Assembly: GCA_026989265.1 (NCBI GenBank)
Contig: JALSJP010000007.1
Span: 1 to 34,948, forward strand
Length of the DNA: 34,948 bases
Origin: Micavibrio sp.
GTDB taxonomy: Bacteria; Pseudomonadota; Alphaproteobacteria; Micavibrionales; Micavibrionaceae
Reading direction: 5' to 3'
Part shown: positions 10,545 to 17,912 of the stretch, piece after piece
Position numbering within the stretch: position 1 is the stretch's first letter
Layout: each line of letters opens with the position of its first letter
Translations under genes and position numbers: made by a program
The notes under the pieces: generated by a model
The model's database searches: none
What the model was told of the DNA's origin: nothing
The model's input: only the letters and a program-made list of their open reading frames with translations

Positions 10545-10560
10545 TGTTTCACGTGAAACA
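10545..10560. promoter_or_regulatory. parS centromere-like site (ParB binding)
   Basis: The perfect 16-base palindrome TGTTTCACGTGAAACA is identical to the widely conserved chromosomal parS sequence bound by ParB/Spo0J, as described in Bacillus and Caulobacter. It lies in the gap between the convergent ends of trpE and the deacetylase gene, where it disturbs no coding sequence. ParB loading here would nucleate the partition complex. Such sites usually cluster near the chromosome replication origin, so this locus may be origin-proximal. I saw no second copy in the window. Confidence 0.88.
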
Positions 10561-10630
10561 TTACCAATAATACTCTTGGCTTATATAAAGAATCAAGGAA
10601 ATACACCAGTATAATCAAACACTTAATTGG

Positions 10631-11791
10631 CTAATATTGGGCAACCAAATTATCATTTGCTGGCTTAGGCTGGTTAATGAGCTTGCTTGCGGGAACAAGG
10701 GTCAAACCCTTATCCTTTAATGTCGGTAGCCACGCTTTTAGGGCTGCTATGGTTTCTTTATGCGGATGCCCAATCGCAATAGCGTAGCCGTTTTTATTGG
10801 CTAACCCCTCTAACTCTAGCAAAGCCGCCTCAATAAATTCTGGCGTTTGCTCATGATCTATAAACACATCACGAACAGCATATGGAACACCTAAATTGCG
10901 CGCTGATTTTGCCGCAACCGATGAGCCAATAGTCTTTGAATCGATAAAAAATAAATCACCATCTTTGTTTTTTAAATATTTCATAATATGGTTCATTGCA
11001 TTTTCATCTTGAGTAAGCTTGCTACCCATATGATTATTAATGCCTACAAACCCATCAAATTGAGATAGCCCCCAATCAAGCATATCCTCTAACTCTTTAT
11101 CACTGCTTGAGGTTTTAAGCACTTTGGGACCGCCATCCATATATTCGTTCATAGCCTCCATAGGTATATGCACCATAAGCTCATGACCATTTTTCGATGC
11201 GCGAGTCGTGCGCTCTTTCAAATTTTTAGCATATGGCAAATAAGATAATGTCAAAGGCGCGGGCAGCACCTCAACAAGCTTGCTCCGCAGGCTAATCCCC
11301 ATATCATCAATGATAATTGCGATCATGCCCTGCCCTTTTGGCTTATCATATTCGTAAACAGCCACCTGATTGCTAGGCTCAATCTTGAGAACTTCAATTG
11401 GCTCGACTTCTTTGTAAATTTCTTTATCAATACCAACCGCAGGCATAATATTAGCCAACGCAACAGCATTTTGATTGGCGAGTATCTCATCAATAGTAAT
11501 AGATAGCGCGTCCTCACGAGATATAGGATCAACCTTAGCCTTAGCCAAGCTAACGGGCGGCATTTTTGGCTTAGACATCATAGAAGGCTCAATATAAATT
11601 CCATCATCCATATATAAATTATGCTGATCGCGAAGACTCGCAACATTAACCAAAGGCTCTTCACTATAATTTTGCACGACTTTTTTAATGCCGCCAAATA
11701 GAAAAAGCTCACTCAAAACCACAGCCGCCCCGCCAATAAGGATAAATATTATTATCTTTGTTGGGTTAAATTTCCTGTCTTCATATTCCAT
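10631..11791 (-). CDS. Divergent polysaccharide deacetylase family protein (YibQ-like)
   Basis: This 386-residue protein has a short basic cytoplasmic N-terminus, one membrane segment (IIIFILIGGAAVVLSELFLF, about residues 14-33), a linker of about 120 residues, and a C-terminal divergent polysaccharide deacetylase domain (about residues 155-375). Typical motifs are IAIIIDDMGIS, HIPMEAM, GINNHMGSKLT, FFIDSKTIGSS and AIGHPHKETI. Family members are envelope proteins, sometimes near peptidoglycan-hydrolase activators. Their substrate is not firmly established, and I infer a periplasmic, cell-wall-related role. The gene is inverted relative to the trp genes and splits trpE from trpG, with no obvious functional link to tryptophan synthesis. 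Confidence 0.88.
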   Translation of the reverse strand: MEYEDRKFNPTKIIIFILIGGAAVVLSELFLFGGIKKVVQNYSEEPLVNVASLRDQHNLYMDDGIYIEPSMMSKPKMPPVSLAKAKVDPISREDALSITIDEILANQNAVALANIMPAVGIDKEIYKEVEPIEVLKIEPSNQVAVYEYDKPKGQGMIAIIIDDMGISLRSKLVEVLPAPLTLSYLPYAKNLKERTTRASKNGHELMVHIPMEAMNEYMDGGPKVLKTSSSDKELEDMLDWGLSQFDGFVGINNHMGSKLTQDENAMNHIMKYLKNKDGDLFFIDSKTIGSSVAAKSARNLGVPYAVRDVFIDHEQTPEFIEAALLELEGLANKNGYAIAIGHPHKETIAALKAWLPTLKDKGLTLVPASKLINQPKPANDNLVAQY

Positions 11792-11828
11792 AATTATGTT
11801 TTACCCTAAAATATAGTTTATTGCAAAC

Positions 11829-11857
11829 TTGATTTTTGTAGCACAGGACTGCATAAC
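11829..11857 (+). promoter_or_regulatory. Candidate trpG promoter
   Basis: TTGATT (11829-11834) and CATAAC (11852-11857) are separated by 17 bases. The predicted transcription start would fall almost on the trpG ATG at 11864, and no Shine-Dalgarno precedes that ATG, so a leaderless or near-leaderless mRNA is possible. The hexamer matches are only moderate. Confidence 0.3.
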
Positions 11858-11863
11858 AAAGCT

Positions 11864-12436
11864 ATGATTACATTAATTGATAACTATGATAGCTTCACAT
11901 ATAACCTTGTTCAGTATCTTGGAGATTTAAAAGCAGATGTGCGCGTCTATCGCAATGATGAAAAATCAGCGCAAGATGTTATAAATGAGCGCCCTTCTGG
12001 TATTTTAATTTCCCCTGGCCCTAGCAATCCTGATAATGCAGGAATTTGTCTAGAATTAATAAAACTTGCCGCAGATAATAATATCCCGCTATTTGGCGTG
12101 TGTTTGGGGCATCAATCTATTGCTCAGGCTTTTGGCGGTAAGGTTATACGCAGCGATAAACCTATGCATGGCAAAGTCTCTGAGATCACTCATAGTGAAA
12201 CTGATATGTTTAAGGGGCTTCCCTCCCCTTATATTGTAACGCGTTATCACTCATTAATAGCCGAAAAAGACAGCCTTCCCGATTGTTTGGAGGTAACGGC
12301 CGAAACAGATGACGGAATTATAATGGCGGTATCCCATAAGGAAAAGCCGATACATGGCGTGCAATTTCATCCTGAAAGCATAGCAACCGAACATGGTCAT
12401 GCATTGCTTGAAAATTTTGTGGAGATGACGAGATGA
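11864..12436 (+). CDS. trpG: Anthranilate synthase component II (glutamine amidotransferase)
   Basis: TrpG releases ammonia from glutamine for TrpE; in many bacteria the same subunit serves aminodeoxychorismate synthase (PabA). The 190-residue protein has IDNYDSFTYNLVQYLG at the start, SPGPSNPDNAG, nucleophile Cys in FGVCLGHQSIAQAFGG and the His-Glu pair in GVQFHPESI. Length and motifs are normal. It overlaps trpD by four bases (ATGA), indicating coupled translation. It is separated from trpE by the inverted deacetylase gene, and no obvious ribosome-binding site is seen before its ATG. Confidence 0.97.
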   Translation: MITLIDNYDSFTYNLVQYLGDLKADVRVYRNDEKSAQDVINERPSGILISPGPSNPDNAGICLELIKLAADNNIPLFGVCLGHQSIAQAFGGKVIRSDKPMHGKVSEITHSETDMFKGLPSPYIVTRYHSLIAEKDSLPDCLEVTAETDDGIIMAVSHKEKPIHGVQFHPESIATEHGHALLENFVEMTR

Positions 12437-13416
12437 CAGATAAAAGCCTTAGCGAAAATGAAATGATTAAAGCTATTTCAGAAATAATGGAAGGCAAATG
12501 GAATAATGAGCAAATAGCTGCATTTTTAACCTCGCTGTCAAAGCGCGGCGAAACTATTGAGGAAATAACAGGCGCGGCAAAAGTTATGCGAGCCAAAGCC
12601 CTTCATATTAATGCGCCTAAAGGCGCGGTTGATTGCTGCGGCACTGGCGGGGATAAATCTGGCACTTATAATATCTCCACAGCTGTTGCTATTGTTGCAG
12701 CGGCGTGCGGCGTTCCAATTGCAAAACATGGAAATAGAAGCGCAAGCTCTAAATCTGGCGCAGCAGATGTGCTGGAGGCTCTTGGAGTTAATCTTGATGT
12801 GCCTCAAAATAAGCTTGAAGAAGCCTTGGAGCTATATAACTTCGCATTCCTAATGGCTACGCGCCACCACGGCGCTATGAAATATGTTGTGCCAGTGCGC
12901 AAGGCTCTTGGCGTTCGCACAATATTCAACCTTTTAGGCCCGCTGGCTAATCCTGCAAAAACCGAGTTTCAATTGCTAGGCGTGTTTGATAAAGCTCTTG
13001 TGCGCCCTATGGCTGAGGTTTTGCAAAAACTAGGCACTAAATGCGCGTGGGTGGTTCATGGCTGCGACGGGCTGGATGAAATAACTGTTACTAGCGATAC
13101 ATATGTCGCCAAGCTTGAGGGTGGGGTTATAACCGAAGGCATGTTGTCACCCGAAGATTTCGGGCTTAGTAAATCAGATGCTAGCGAGCTTATAGGCGGA
13201 AGCCCTGACATAAATGCCGCCGCTTTATTGGGTGTTTTAGGCGGGGCAAAGAATGCTTATCGTGATATTGTAATTGCTAATAGCGCGGCAGTTTTGGTGA
13301 TTGCTGGTAAATATAGCGATTTAAAACAAGCAGCAGAAAAAGCTGCGCAAATGCTTGATGAAGGCAGTGCGCTTGAACTTTTAAACCAATATAAAGCATT
13401 TACACAAAAGGCTTAG
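12433..13416 (+). CDS. trpD: Anthranilate phosphoribosyltransferase
   Basis: TrpD transfers the phosphoribosyl group of PRPP to anthranilate, the second step of the tryptophan branch. The 327-residue protein carries the PRPP-binding glycine-rich loop CCGTGGDKSGTYNIST, KHGNRSASSKSGAADVLEALG, and the anthranilate-site stretch RHHGAMKYVVPVRKALGVRT with FNLLGPLANP following. It overlaps trpG by four bases and precedes trpC by three, forming a compact trpGDC unit. Confidence 0.97.
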   Translation: MTDKSLSENEMIKAISEIMEGKWNNEQIAAFLTSLSKRGETIEEITGAAKVMRAKALHINAPKGAVDCCGTGGDKSGTYNISTAVAIVAAACGVPIAKHGNRSASSKSGAADVLEALGVNLDVPQNKLEEALELYNFAFLMATRHHGAMKYVVPVRKALGVRTIFNLLGPLANPAKTEFQLLGVFDKALVRPMAEVLQKLGTKCAWVVHGCDGLDEITVTSDTYVAKLEGGVITEGMLSPEDFGLSKSDASELIGGSPDINAAALLGVLGGAKNAYRDIVIANSAAVLVIAGKYSDLKQAAEKAAQMLDEGSALELLNQYKAFTQKA

Positions 13417-13419
13417 TCT

Positions 13420-14214
13420 ATGAATATATTACAAGAAATATGCGCAAAGAAAAAAGAGCATGTGCGATATAAAAAATCCAGCCATCCGCTTGATAATTTA
13501 ACTTGCCTAATAGATGAAATGCCTATGCCATATGGGTTTTTCAATAGTATGAAGCGAGCAAATGGGGCGGCTTTAATTGCTGAGATTAAAAAAGCATCGC
13601 CAAGCAAGGGCGTTATAAGGCAAGATTTTAACCCCGTGGAAATAGCAAAAATATACGAGCAATCAGGGGCGGCTTGTCTTTCTGTTTTAACAGATGAGCC
13701 TTATTTCAAAGGGAATGACAGCTTTATTGCTGCGATCAAAAAAGAAGTTGATATCCCTGTGCTGCGTAAAGATTTCATGGTTGACCCCTATCAAATATAC
13801 GAATCACGCGCGATTGGGGCGGATTGTGTTTTGCTTATAATGGCGGCTCTTAATGATAATTTGGCACTAGAATTATATGAAACCGCAAGATCATTGCATT
13901 TGGATATTTTGGTCGAAGTCCATGATTTAGAAGAGCTAGAACGCGCCCTAAGGCTAGAGCCTATGATGATTGGCGTTAATAATCGCAACCTAAAAACCAT
14001 GGAAATTGATATAAATACCTCTTATGATTTATTGATGAATATTCCTGATAATATATATAAAATATCTGAAAGCGGAATTGGGGATAATGCCACAGTGACA
14101 GGGCTTTACAATGCTGGATATAAAGGTTTCCTTGTGGGGGAAAGCCTTATGCGTGAGGATAATATTGCAGATGCCGTGCATAAACTTCTTGACACAAAAG
14201 GCGAACCAAGCTAG
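13420..14214 (+). CDS. trpC: Indole-3-glycerol phosphate synthase
   Basis: TrpC closes the indole ring, converting carboxyphenylamino-deoxyribulose phosphate to indole-3-glycerol phosphate. The 264-residue TIM-barrel protein has the family motifs AEIKKASPSKGVI, PVLRKDFMVDPYQIYESRAIGADCVLLI, GVNNRNLKTMEID, SESGIG and FLVGESLMR. It is not fused to trpF. Neither trpF nor trpBA is in the window, so those steps are encoded elsewhere. Its last bases overlap the lexA operator, and its 3' end holds the likely lexA promoter. Confidence 0.98.
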   Translation: MNILQEICAKKKEHVRYKKSSHPLDNLTCLIDEMPMPYGFFNSMKRANGAALIAEIKKASPSKGVIRQDFNPVEIAKIYEQSGAACLSVLTDEPYFKGNDSFIAAIKKEVDIPVLRKDFMVDPYQIYESRAIGADCVLLIMAALNDNLALELYETARSLHLDILVEVHDLEELERALRLEPMMIGVNNRNLKTMEIDINTSYDLLMNIPDNIYKISESGIGDNATVTGLYNAGYKGFLVGESLMREDNIADAVHKLLDTKGEPS

Positions 14215-14217
14215 AAC
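14189..14217 (+). promoter_or_regulatory. lexA promoter with SOS box
   Basis: A consensus TTGACA -35 (14189-14194) is followed after 17 bases by TAGAAC (14212-14217). Covering the spacer and -10 is GAAC-N7-GAAC at 14203-14217, which is exactly the LexA operator established for alphaproteobacteria. LexA bound here would block RNA polymerase, giving the expected negative autoregulation. The promoter lies inside the 3' end of trpC, so lexA can be transcribed apart from the trp genes. Confidence 0.75.
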
Positions 14218-14257
14218 AAATAGTGTATACTTATTGATTTACAGCTAACTCAACCTA

Positions 14258-14271
14258 GAACGGGTGCGAAC
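14258..14271 (+). promoter_or_regulatory. Second GAAC pair with 6-base spacing, abutting lexA ATG
   Basis: GAAC repeats at 14258-14261 and 14268-14271 are separated by six bases instead of the canonical seven, and end directly against the lexA start codon. It may be a weaker auxiliary LexA site or a chance match. There is no strong Shine-Dalgarno in this interval. Confidence 0.3.
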
Positions 14272-14946
14272 ATGCTCACTAAAAAACAACGAGATTTGTT
14301 ATTATATATTCATGAGAGAATGTCTAAGGATGACATATCGCCCTCTTTTGAAGAGATGAAAAACGCGCTTGGGCTAAAATCTAAGTCTGGCATTCACAGG
14401 CTTATATCTGCTCTTGTTGAACGCGGATATATTCAGCGACTGCCCCATAGGGCGCGCGCATTAGAGATCATACGCCTTCCCGATGGTTTTAAGCAAAAAG
14501 ATGAAAATCAAGCTGCAAAAACATCACAAGAAACATCACAAGAAGCATCAAATGATTCGGCGCTCGATCAAGTTCCTATATATGGTAAAATATCGGCTGG
14601 AACTCCGATAGAGGCTGTGCGCGATGAAGGGGAAATATTACGACTGCCTGAGCATATGATTGGACGTGGTGAGCATTACGCCCTAACTATCGAGGGTGAT
14701 TCGATGGTTAATGCAGGGATACACGACCAAGACACGGTTATTATCAAAAGATGCGATAGCGCGGAAAATGGTGCAATTGTTGTGGCATTAATTGATGATT
14801 TAGAGGTAACGCTAAAACGATTGCGCCGCGCTGGAAATAAAATAGTGCTAGAACCTGAAAATGATGCTTATGAACCAAGGATTCTAGATCCTGAGCGCGT
14901 AAAAATCCAAGGAACACTCTCTAGCTTAATGAGGACATACCACTAA
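14272..14946 (+). CDS. lexA: LexA repressor
   Basis: LexA represses the SOS DNA-damage genes and inactivates itself by RecA-stimulated self-cleavage. The 224-residue product has an N-terminal winged-helix DNA-binding domain (MLTKKQRDLLLYIHERM to about residue 70) and a linker enriched in Thr, Ser, Gln and Glu. A C-terminal S24 peptidase domain follows, with the Ala-Gly cleavage site in KISAGTP, catalytic Ser in EGDSMVNAGI and Lys in EVTLKRL. The recognition-helix region follows the alphaproteobacterial type. It directly follows trpC; in many relatives moaC and moeA lie between. Autoregulation is expected from the upstream SOS box. Confidence 0.97.
   Translation: MLTKKQRDLLLYIHERMSKDDISPSFEEMKNALGLKSKSGIHRLISALVERGYIQRLPHRARALEIIRLPDGFKQKDENQAAKTSQETSQEASNDSALDQVPIYGKISAGTPIEAVRDEGEILRLPEHMIGRGEHYALTIEGDSMVNAGIHDQDTVIIKRCDSAENGAIVVALIDDLEVTLKRLRRAGNKIVLEPENDAYEPRILDPERVKIQGTLSSLMRTYH
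14521..14550 (+). repeat. 12-bp tandem repeat in the LexA linker
   Basis: Two identical 12-base units (14521-14532 and 14533-14544, ACATCACAAGAA) and a degenerate third half-unit encode TSQETSQEAS in the flexible hinge between the DNA-binding and protease domains. The repeat is in frame and probably arose by slippage in a length-tolerant linker. Confidence 0.8.
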
Positions 14947-15018
14947 AATGATTTTTATAACAAGATGAACACTAATACAATATTATCTCGGTCTTTCCAT
15001 ATTGAAATACAGTGAATA
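14947..15018. other. Non-coding start of the lexA-dehydrogenase gap
   Basis: The gap from 14947 to 15480 contains no intact gene. In this first part I see no terminator hairpin after lexA and no RNA gene. The rest of the gap is described under the coding remnant and direct repeat. Confidence 0.5.
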
Positions 15019-15371
15019 TCACTCTAACTCATCATTAAAGAGCTGAATGTACCCAAAAGTGCCTTCCCCAATAGCGTTTCTTAAGCTCTGGAAATTTCCA
15101 TTGTATTTTACGTGAAGAACGCCCTATATAACCTCAGTTTTCAGTTCATCACAAACTTGCTTAATAATGACAAGTATCCGCTTACGCAGACCACCTGTTA
15201 GAGCTATTACAGCAATACTTAGTATTCAAGAACTGCATGACATCCAGTGCTGTAGCTCATATCAATAAATAACAGCTAAAGCCTTACTTGTTAATGCTGT
15301 TACGATTATTTCCCTGATTTCAACCCCAGTGTTGCTTAATCAGTGGGTTAATATGTTCAGCATTTGCTCAT
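15019..15371 (-). pseudogene. Eroded coding remnant, unknown product
   Basis: On the minus strand a GGAGG Shine-Dalgarno (15379-15383) sits seven bases before an ATG at 15371, but that frame stops after four codons (MSKC). Shifting frame gives ANAEHINPLIKQHWG, then a second shift at about 15325 leads into VEIREIIVTALTSKALAVIY. That last frame continues to 15019, interrupted only by TGA (15262-15264), TGA (15226-15228) and TAG (15124-15126). It includes ALTGGLRKRILVIIKQVCDE and NAIGEGTFGYIQLFNDELE before a TGA stop. The intact translation-start signal followed by about 115 protein-like codons with several lesions suggests a decayed gene. I do not recognise the family. Confidence 0.45.
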
Positions 15372-15428
15372 GATAATTCCTCCATAAAAGAAGTGTAGCG
15401 TGAAACTTAATAATTAGATAACAATGTC

Positions 15429-15457
15429 TAATACTTTGTTATATAATACTTTGTTAT
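15429..15457. repeat. 14-bp direct repeat, period 15
   Basis: TAATACTTTGTTAT occurs at 15429-15442 and again at 15444-15457, separated by one base. The pair lies upstream of the start of the decayed minus-strand gene and immediately downstream of the dehydrogenase gene's stop. A repeat spaced at about one and a half helical turns could be an operator for that lost gene, or a simple duplication. Confidence 0.85.
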
Positions 15458-15480
15458 TGGTGCAATTATTTCATCATGAG

Positions 15481-16419
15481 TTATTTTACAGGCGTTAATA
15501 ATGGCTTGCCATCAAAATGCGCTATAAGGTTATCAATAACAATCTTCCCCATTTTTGACCTCGTTTCAAGTGTTCCCCCGCCAACATGCGGAGATAATAC
15601 AACATTATCCATCTTTATCATTTCAGGCGGCACATTTGGCTCACCCGCAAAAACATCAAGCCCCGCCCCTGCTATAGCTCTATTATGCAAGGCTATTAAT
15701 AAATCCTCTTCATTTACAATGCTGCCGCGCGCAATATTCACAAGATATCCCTTATTTCCCAATGCCTTAAGAACTTCATAATCAATCAAGCCGTTAGTTT
15801 CACCACTTGCCGCGCAAGCAATAGCAAGAAAATCGCAATCACGCGCCATTTCTTTTAAATCATCATAATATTTATATTCCACGTCTTTGACCGTGCGTGA
15901 ATGATATATAACGCTCATATTAAAAGCTTCCGCCCTGCGCGCTATAGCCTTTCCAATATTACCAAGCCCAACTATACCAATAGCCTTACCTGATAAGGTT
16001 GTCCCCATATGATCTATGGAAGATTGCCAGCGCCCTACCCGCACATACATATCAGCTTCTACTGCTCGCCTAGCCAAAGCCAATATTAAAAACAGTGCCA
16101 TATCAGCAGTATCATTAGTTACAACATCGGGGGTATTGGTAACTAATACGCCGCGCTCATGCGCTGTTTTTATATCAATATTATCAAACCCTACCCCATA
16201 TTGAGCGATAATCTCAAGGTTAGGCAAAGCCTCCATAAGGCGCGCACTAACGCCTCTACTATTATATGTAGAGACAATCGCAACAATGTCATTGCTATTG
16301 TCAATAATAAGCTGCTCTGGCTCAAGGCTCTCCCATAGGCGAATTACATTGAATAGCTCTTCTAATTTAACCATCTCATTATGTAAGAGCGGTTGAATGG
16401 CTAGAATCGTTCTTTTCAT
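15481..16419 (-). CDS. D-isomer-specific 2-hydroxyacid dehydrogenase (glyoxylate/hydroxypyruvate reductase-like)
   Basis: The family reduces 2-keto acids to D-2-hydroxyacids using NAD(P)H. The 312-residue product has the full fold: a split catalytic domain (ending YGVGFDNID and NTPDVVTNDTADMALFLIL), the Rossmann motif GIVGLGNIGKAIARRA, catalytic Arg in VNIARGSIV, Glu in DVFAGEPNVP and His in LSPHVGGGT. The motif spacing resembles hydroxypyruvate or glyoxylate reductases, but exact substrate cannot be set from sequence. It is a single minus-strand gene, divergent from miaB, in a spot that is not standard for either flanking block. Its neighbours give no pathway hint. Confidence 0.9.
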   Translation of the reverse strand: MKRTILAIQPLLHNEMVKLEELFNVIRLWESLEPEQLIIDNSNDIVAIVSTYNSRGVSARLMEALPNLEIIAQYGVGFDNIDIKTAHERGVLVTNTPDVVTNDTADMALFLILALARRAVEADMYVRVGRWQSSIDHMGTTLSGKAIGIVGLGNIGKAIARRAEAFNMSVIYHSRTVKDVEYKYYDDLKEMARDCDFLAIACAASGETNGLIDYEVLKALGNKGYLVNIARGSIVNEEDLLIALHNRAIAGAGLDVFAGEPNVPPEMIKMDNVVLSPHVGGGTLETRSKMGKIVIDNLIAHFDGKPLLTPVK

Positions 16420-16494
16420 TAAGAAACCCTTGATTTTTCATTGCACTTTATGGTTTATGGCACAGATAAATAACATAAAAGAGCTTAATCTATC

Positions 16495-17853
16495 ATGGCA
16501 AACGCAAGCAAGAAACTATTTATTAAAACATGGGGTTGTCAGATGAATGTCTATGACAGCAACCGCATGAGTGATATATTATCCGCCCTTGGCTATAAAA
16601 CAGTAGATACGCCCGAAGGCGCGGACATGATGATATTAAATACATGCCATATTCGCGAGAAAGCCACGGATAAAGTATTTTCAGAGCTTGGGCGGCTGCG
16701 CGTTCATAAGGAAGAAAAAATCGCAAAAGGCGGCAATATGGTTATCGCTGTTGCAGGCTGCGTTGCTCAAGCCGAGGGTGAATTTATATTAGAGCGCGCG
16801 CCATATGTTGATATGGTGTTTGGCCCTCAAACATATCATGAACTTCCTGAAATGGTGATAAAAGCCTCTAATAATGAGCGCGTAATAAACACGGAATTCC
16901 CGATCATATCAAAATTCGATCACCTGCCCGATCAGCACACTATCGAAGGCTCAGCGGCATATTTATCCATACAAGAAGGCTGCGATAAATTCTGCACATT
17001 TTGCGTTGTGCCTTATACGCGCGGCGGAGAATATTCCAGAACCGCGCAAGAAATAATAGACGAAGCGCATAGGCTTGTCGATCAAGGAGCAAAGGAAATT
17101 ATGCTGCTTGGGCAAAATGTAAATGCATTTCATGGAGTGGCTAGCGATGGCTCTATATGGGGGTTAGCCGAACTTATCCGTAACATATCCGAAATAAACG
17201 GGCTAGAGCGCATAAGATATTCCACCTCTCATCCGCGTGATATGGATGATGATTTAATAGACGTTCATGGCGAAGTGCAAAAGCTTATGCCTTTCTTGCA
17301 TTTACCTGTGCAAAGTGGCTCTGACAAAATATTAGAAGCAATGAACCGCAAGCACAAAGCAGAAAAATATCTCGACGTTATTGCAAAGCTTAGAAAAGCT
17401 CGCTCTGATATTGCATTTTCATCTGATTACATTATCGGCTTTCCCGGGGAAACGGAGCAAGATTTTGAAGATAGCCTTAACCTTGCCCGCAAAGTTGGTT
17501 ATGCTTCTTGCTATTCCTTTAAGTATAGCGCAAGGCCCGGAACGCCAGCCGCTAATTTGCAAGCTGCGCTAGTCCCCGATCATATAGCGTCCGAGCGTCT
17601 AAAGCGTTTTCAAGCTCTAATAAATGAACAACAAGCCGCATTTAACAAAACATGCGAAGGCAAAACCATGCCCATTCTTTTTGACCGCAAAGGCAAAAAA
17701 CAAGGACAGGTTTGCGGGCGCAGCCCCTACTCTCAATCCGTATATGTAACAGGAAATGACCGCCTAATCGGCAATATAATTGATGTGAAAATAACCGAGG
17801 CTTTCGATAATTCCTTGACAGGTGATGTTGTAACGCAAGATGACCTGTTATAA
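16495..17853 (+). CDS. miaB: tRNA-2-methylthio-N6-dimethylallyladenosine synthase
   Basis: MiaB is a radical-SAM methylthiotransferase that adds a methylthio group to i6A37 in tRNAs reading UNN codons. The 452-residue product has the N-terminal methylthiotransferase domain with its three iron-sulfur cysteines (WGCQMN, NTCHIRE, VAGCVAQ). It also has the radical-SAM cluster CxxxCxxC in GCDKFCTFCVVPYTRG, SHPRDMDDDLI, HLPVQSGSDKILEAMNRKH, and a C-terminal TRAM domain. It heads the conserved miaB-phoH-ybeY-corC-lnt run. Upstream is a 75-base divergent gap shared with the dehydrogenase gene. No strong Shine-Dalgarno is visible. Confidence 0.97.
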   Translation: MANASKKLFIKTWGCQMNVYDSNRMSDILSALGYKTVDTPEGADMMILNTCHIREKATDKVFSELGRLRVHKEEKIAKGGNMVIAVAGCVAQAEGEFILERAPYVDMVFGPQTYHELPEMVIKASNNERVINTEFPIISKFDHLPDQHTIEGSAAYLSIQEGCDKFCTFCVVPYTRGGEYSRTAQEIIDEAHRLVDQGAKEIMLLGQNVNAFHGVASDGSIWGLAELIRNISEINGLERIRYSTSHPRDMDDDLIDVHGEVQKLMPFLHLPVQSGSDKILEAMNRKHKAEKYLDVIAKLRKARSDIAFSSDYIIGFPGETEQDFEDSLNLARKVGYASCYSFKYSARPGTPAANLQAALVPDHIASERLKRFQALINEQQAAFNKTCEGKTMPILFDRKGKKQGQVCGRSPYSQSVYVTGNDRLIGNIIDVKITEAFDNSLTGDVVTQDDLL

Positions 17854-17912
17854 ATTTATATATTTATTCATGTATTTACGTTATAATAGGTAAAAGCAAT
17901 GAAAGGTAATAA

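Noticed and set aside
15105-15120. ACGTGAA near 15110 as a second parS-like site
   Set aside because: Only half of the palindrome is present (TTTTACGTGAAGAA); the other arm does not match.
15019-15371. Reading UGA as tryptophan to rescue the decayed gene
   Set aside because: A UAG stop and a 5' frameshift would remain, and corC ends in TGA with the standard code fitting every intact gene in the window.
14947-15480. tRNA, CRISPR or insertion sequence in the largest gap
   Set aside because: No cloverleaf or T-loop signature, no regularly spaced repeats and no paired terminal inverted repeats were visible by eye.
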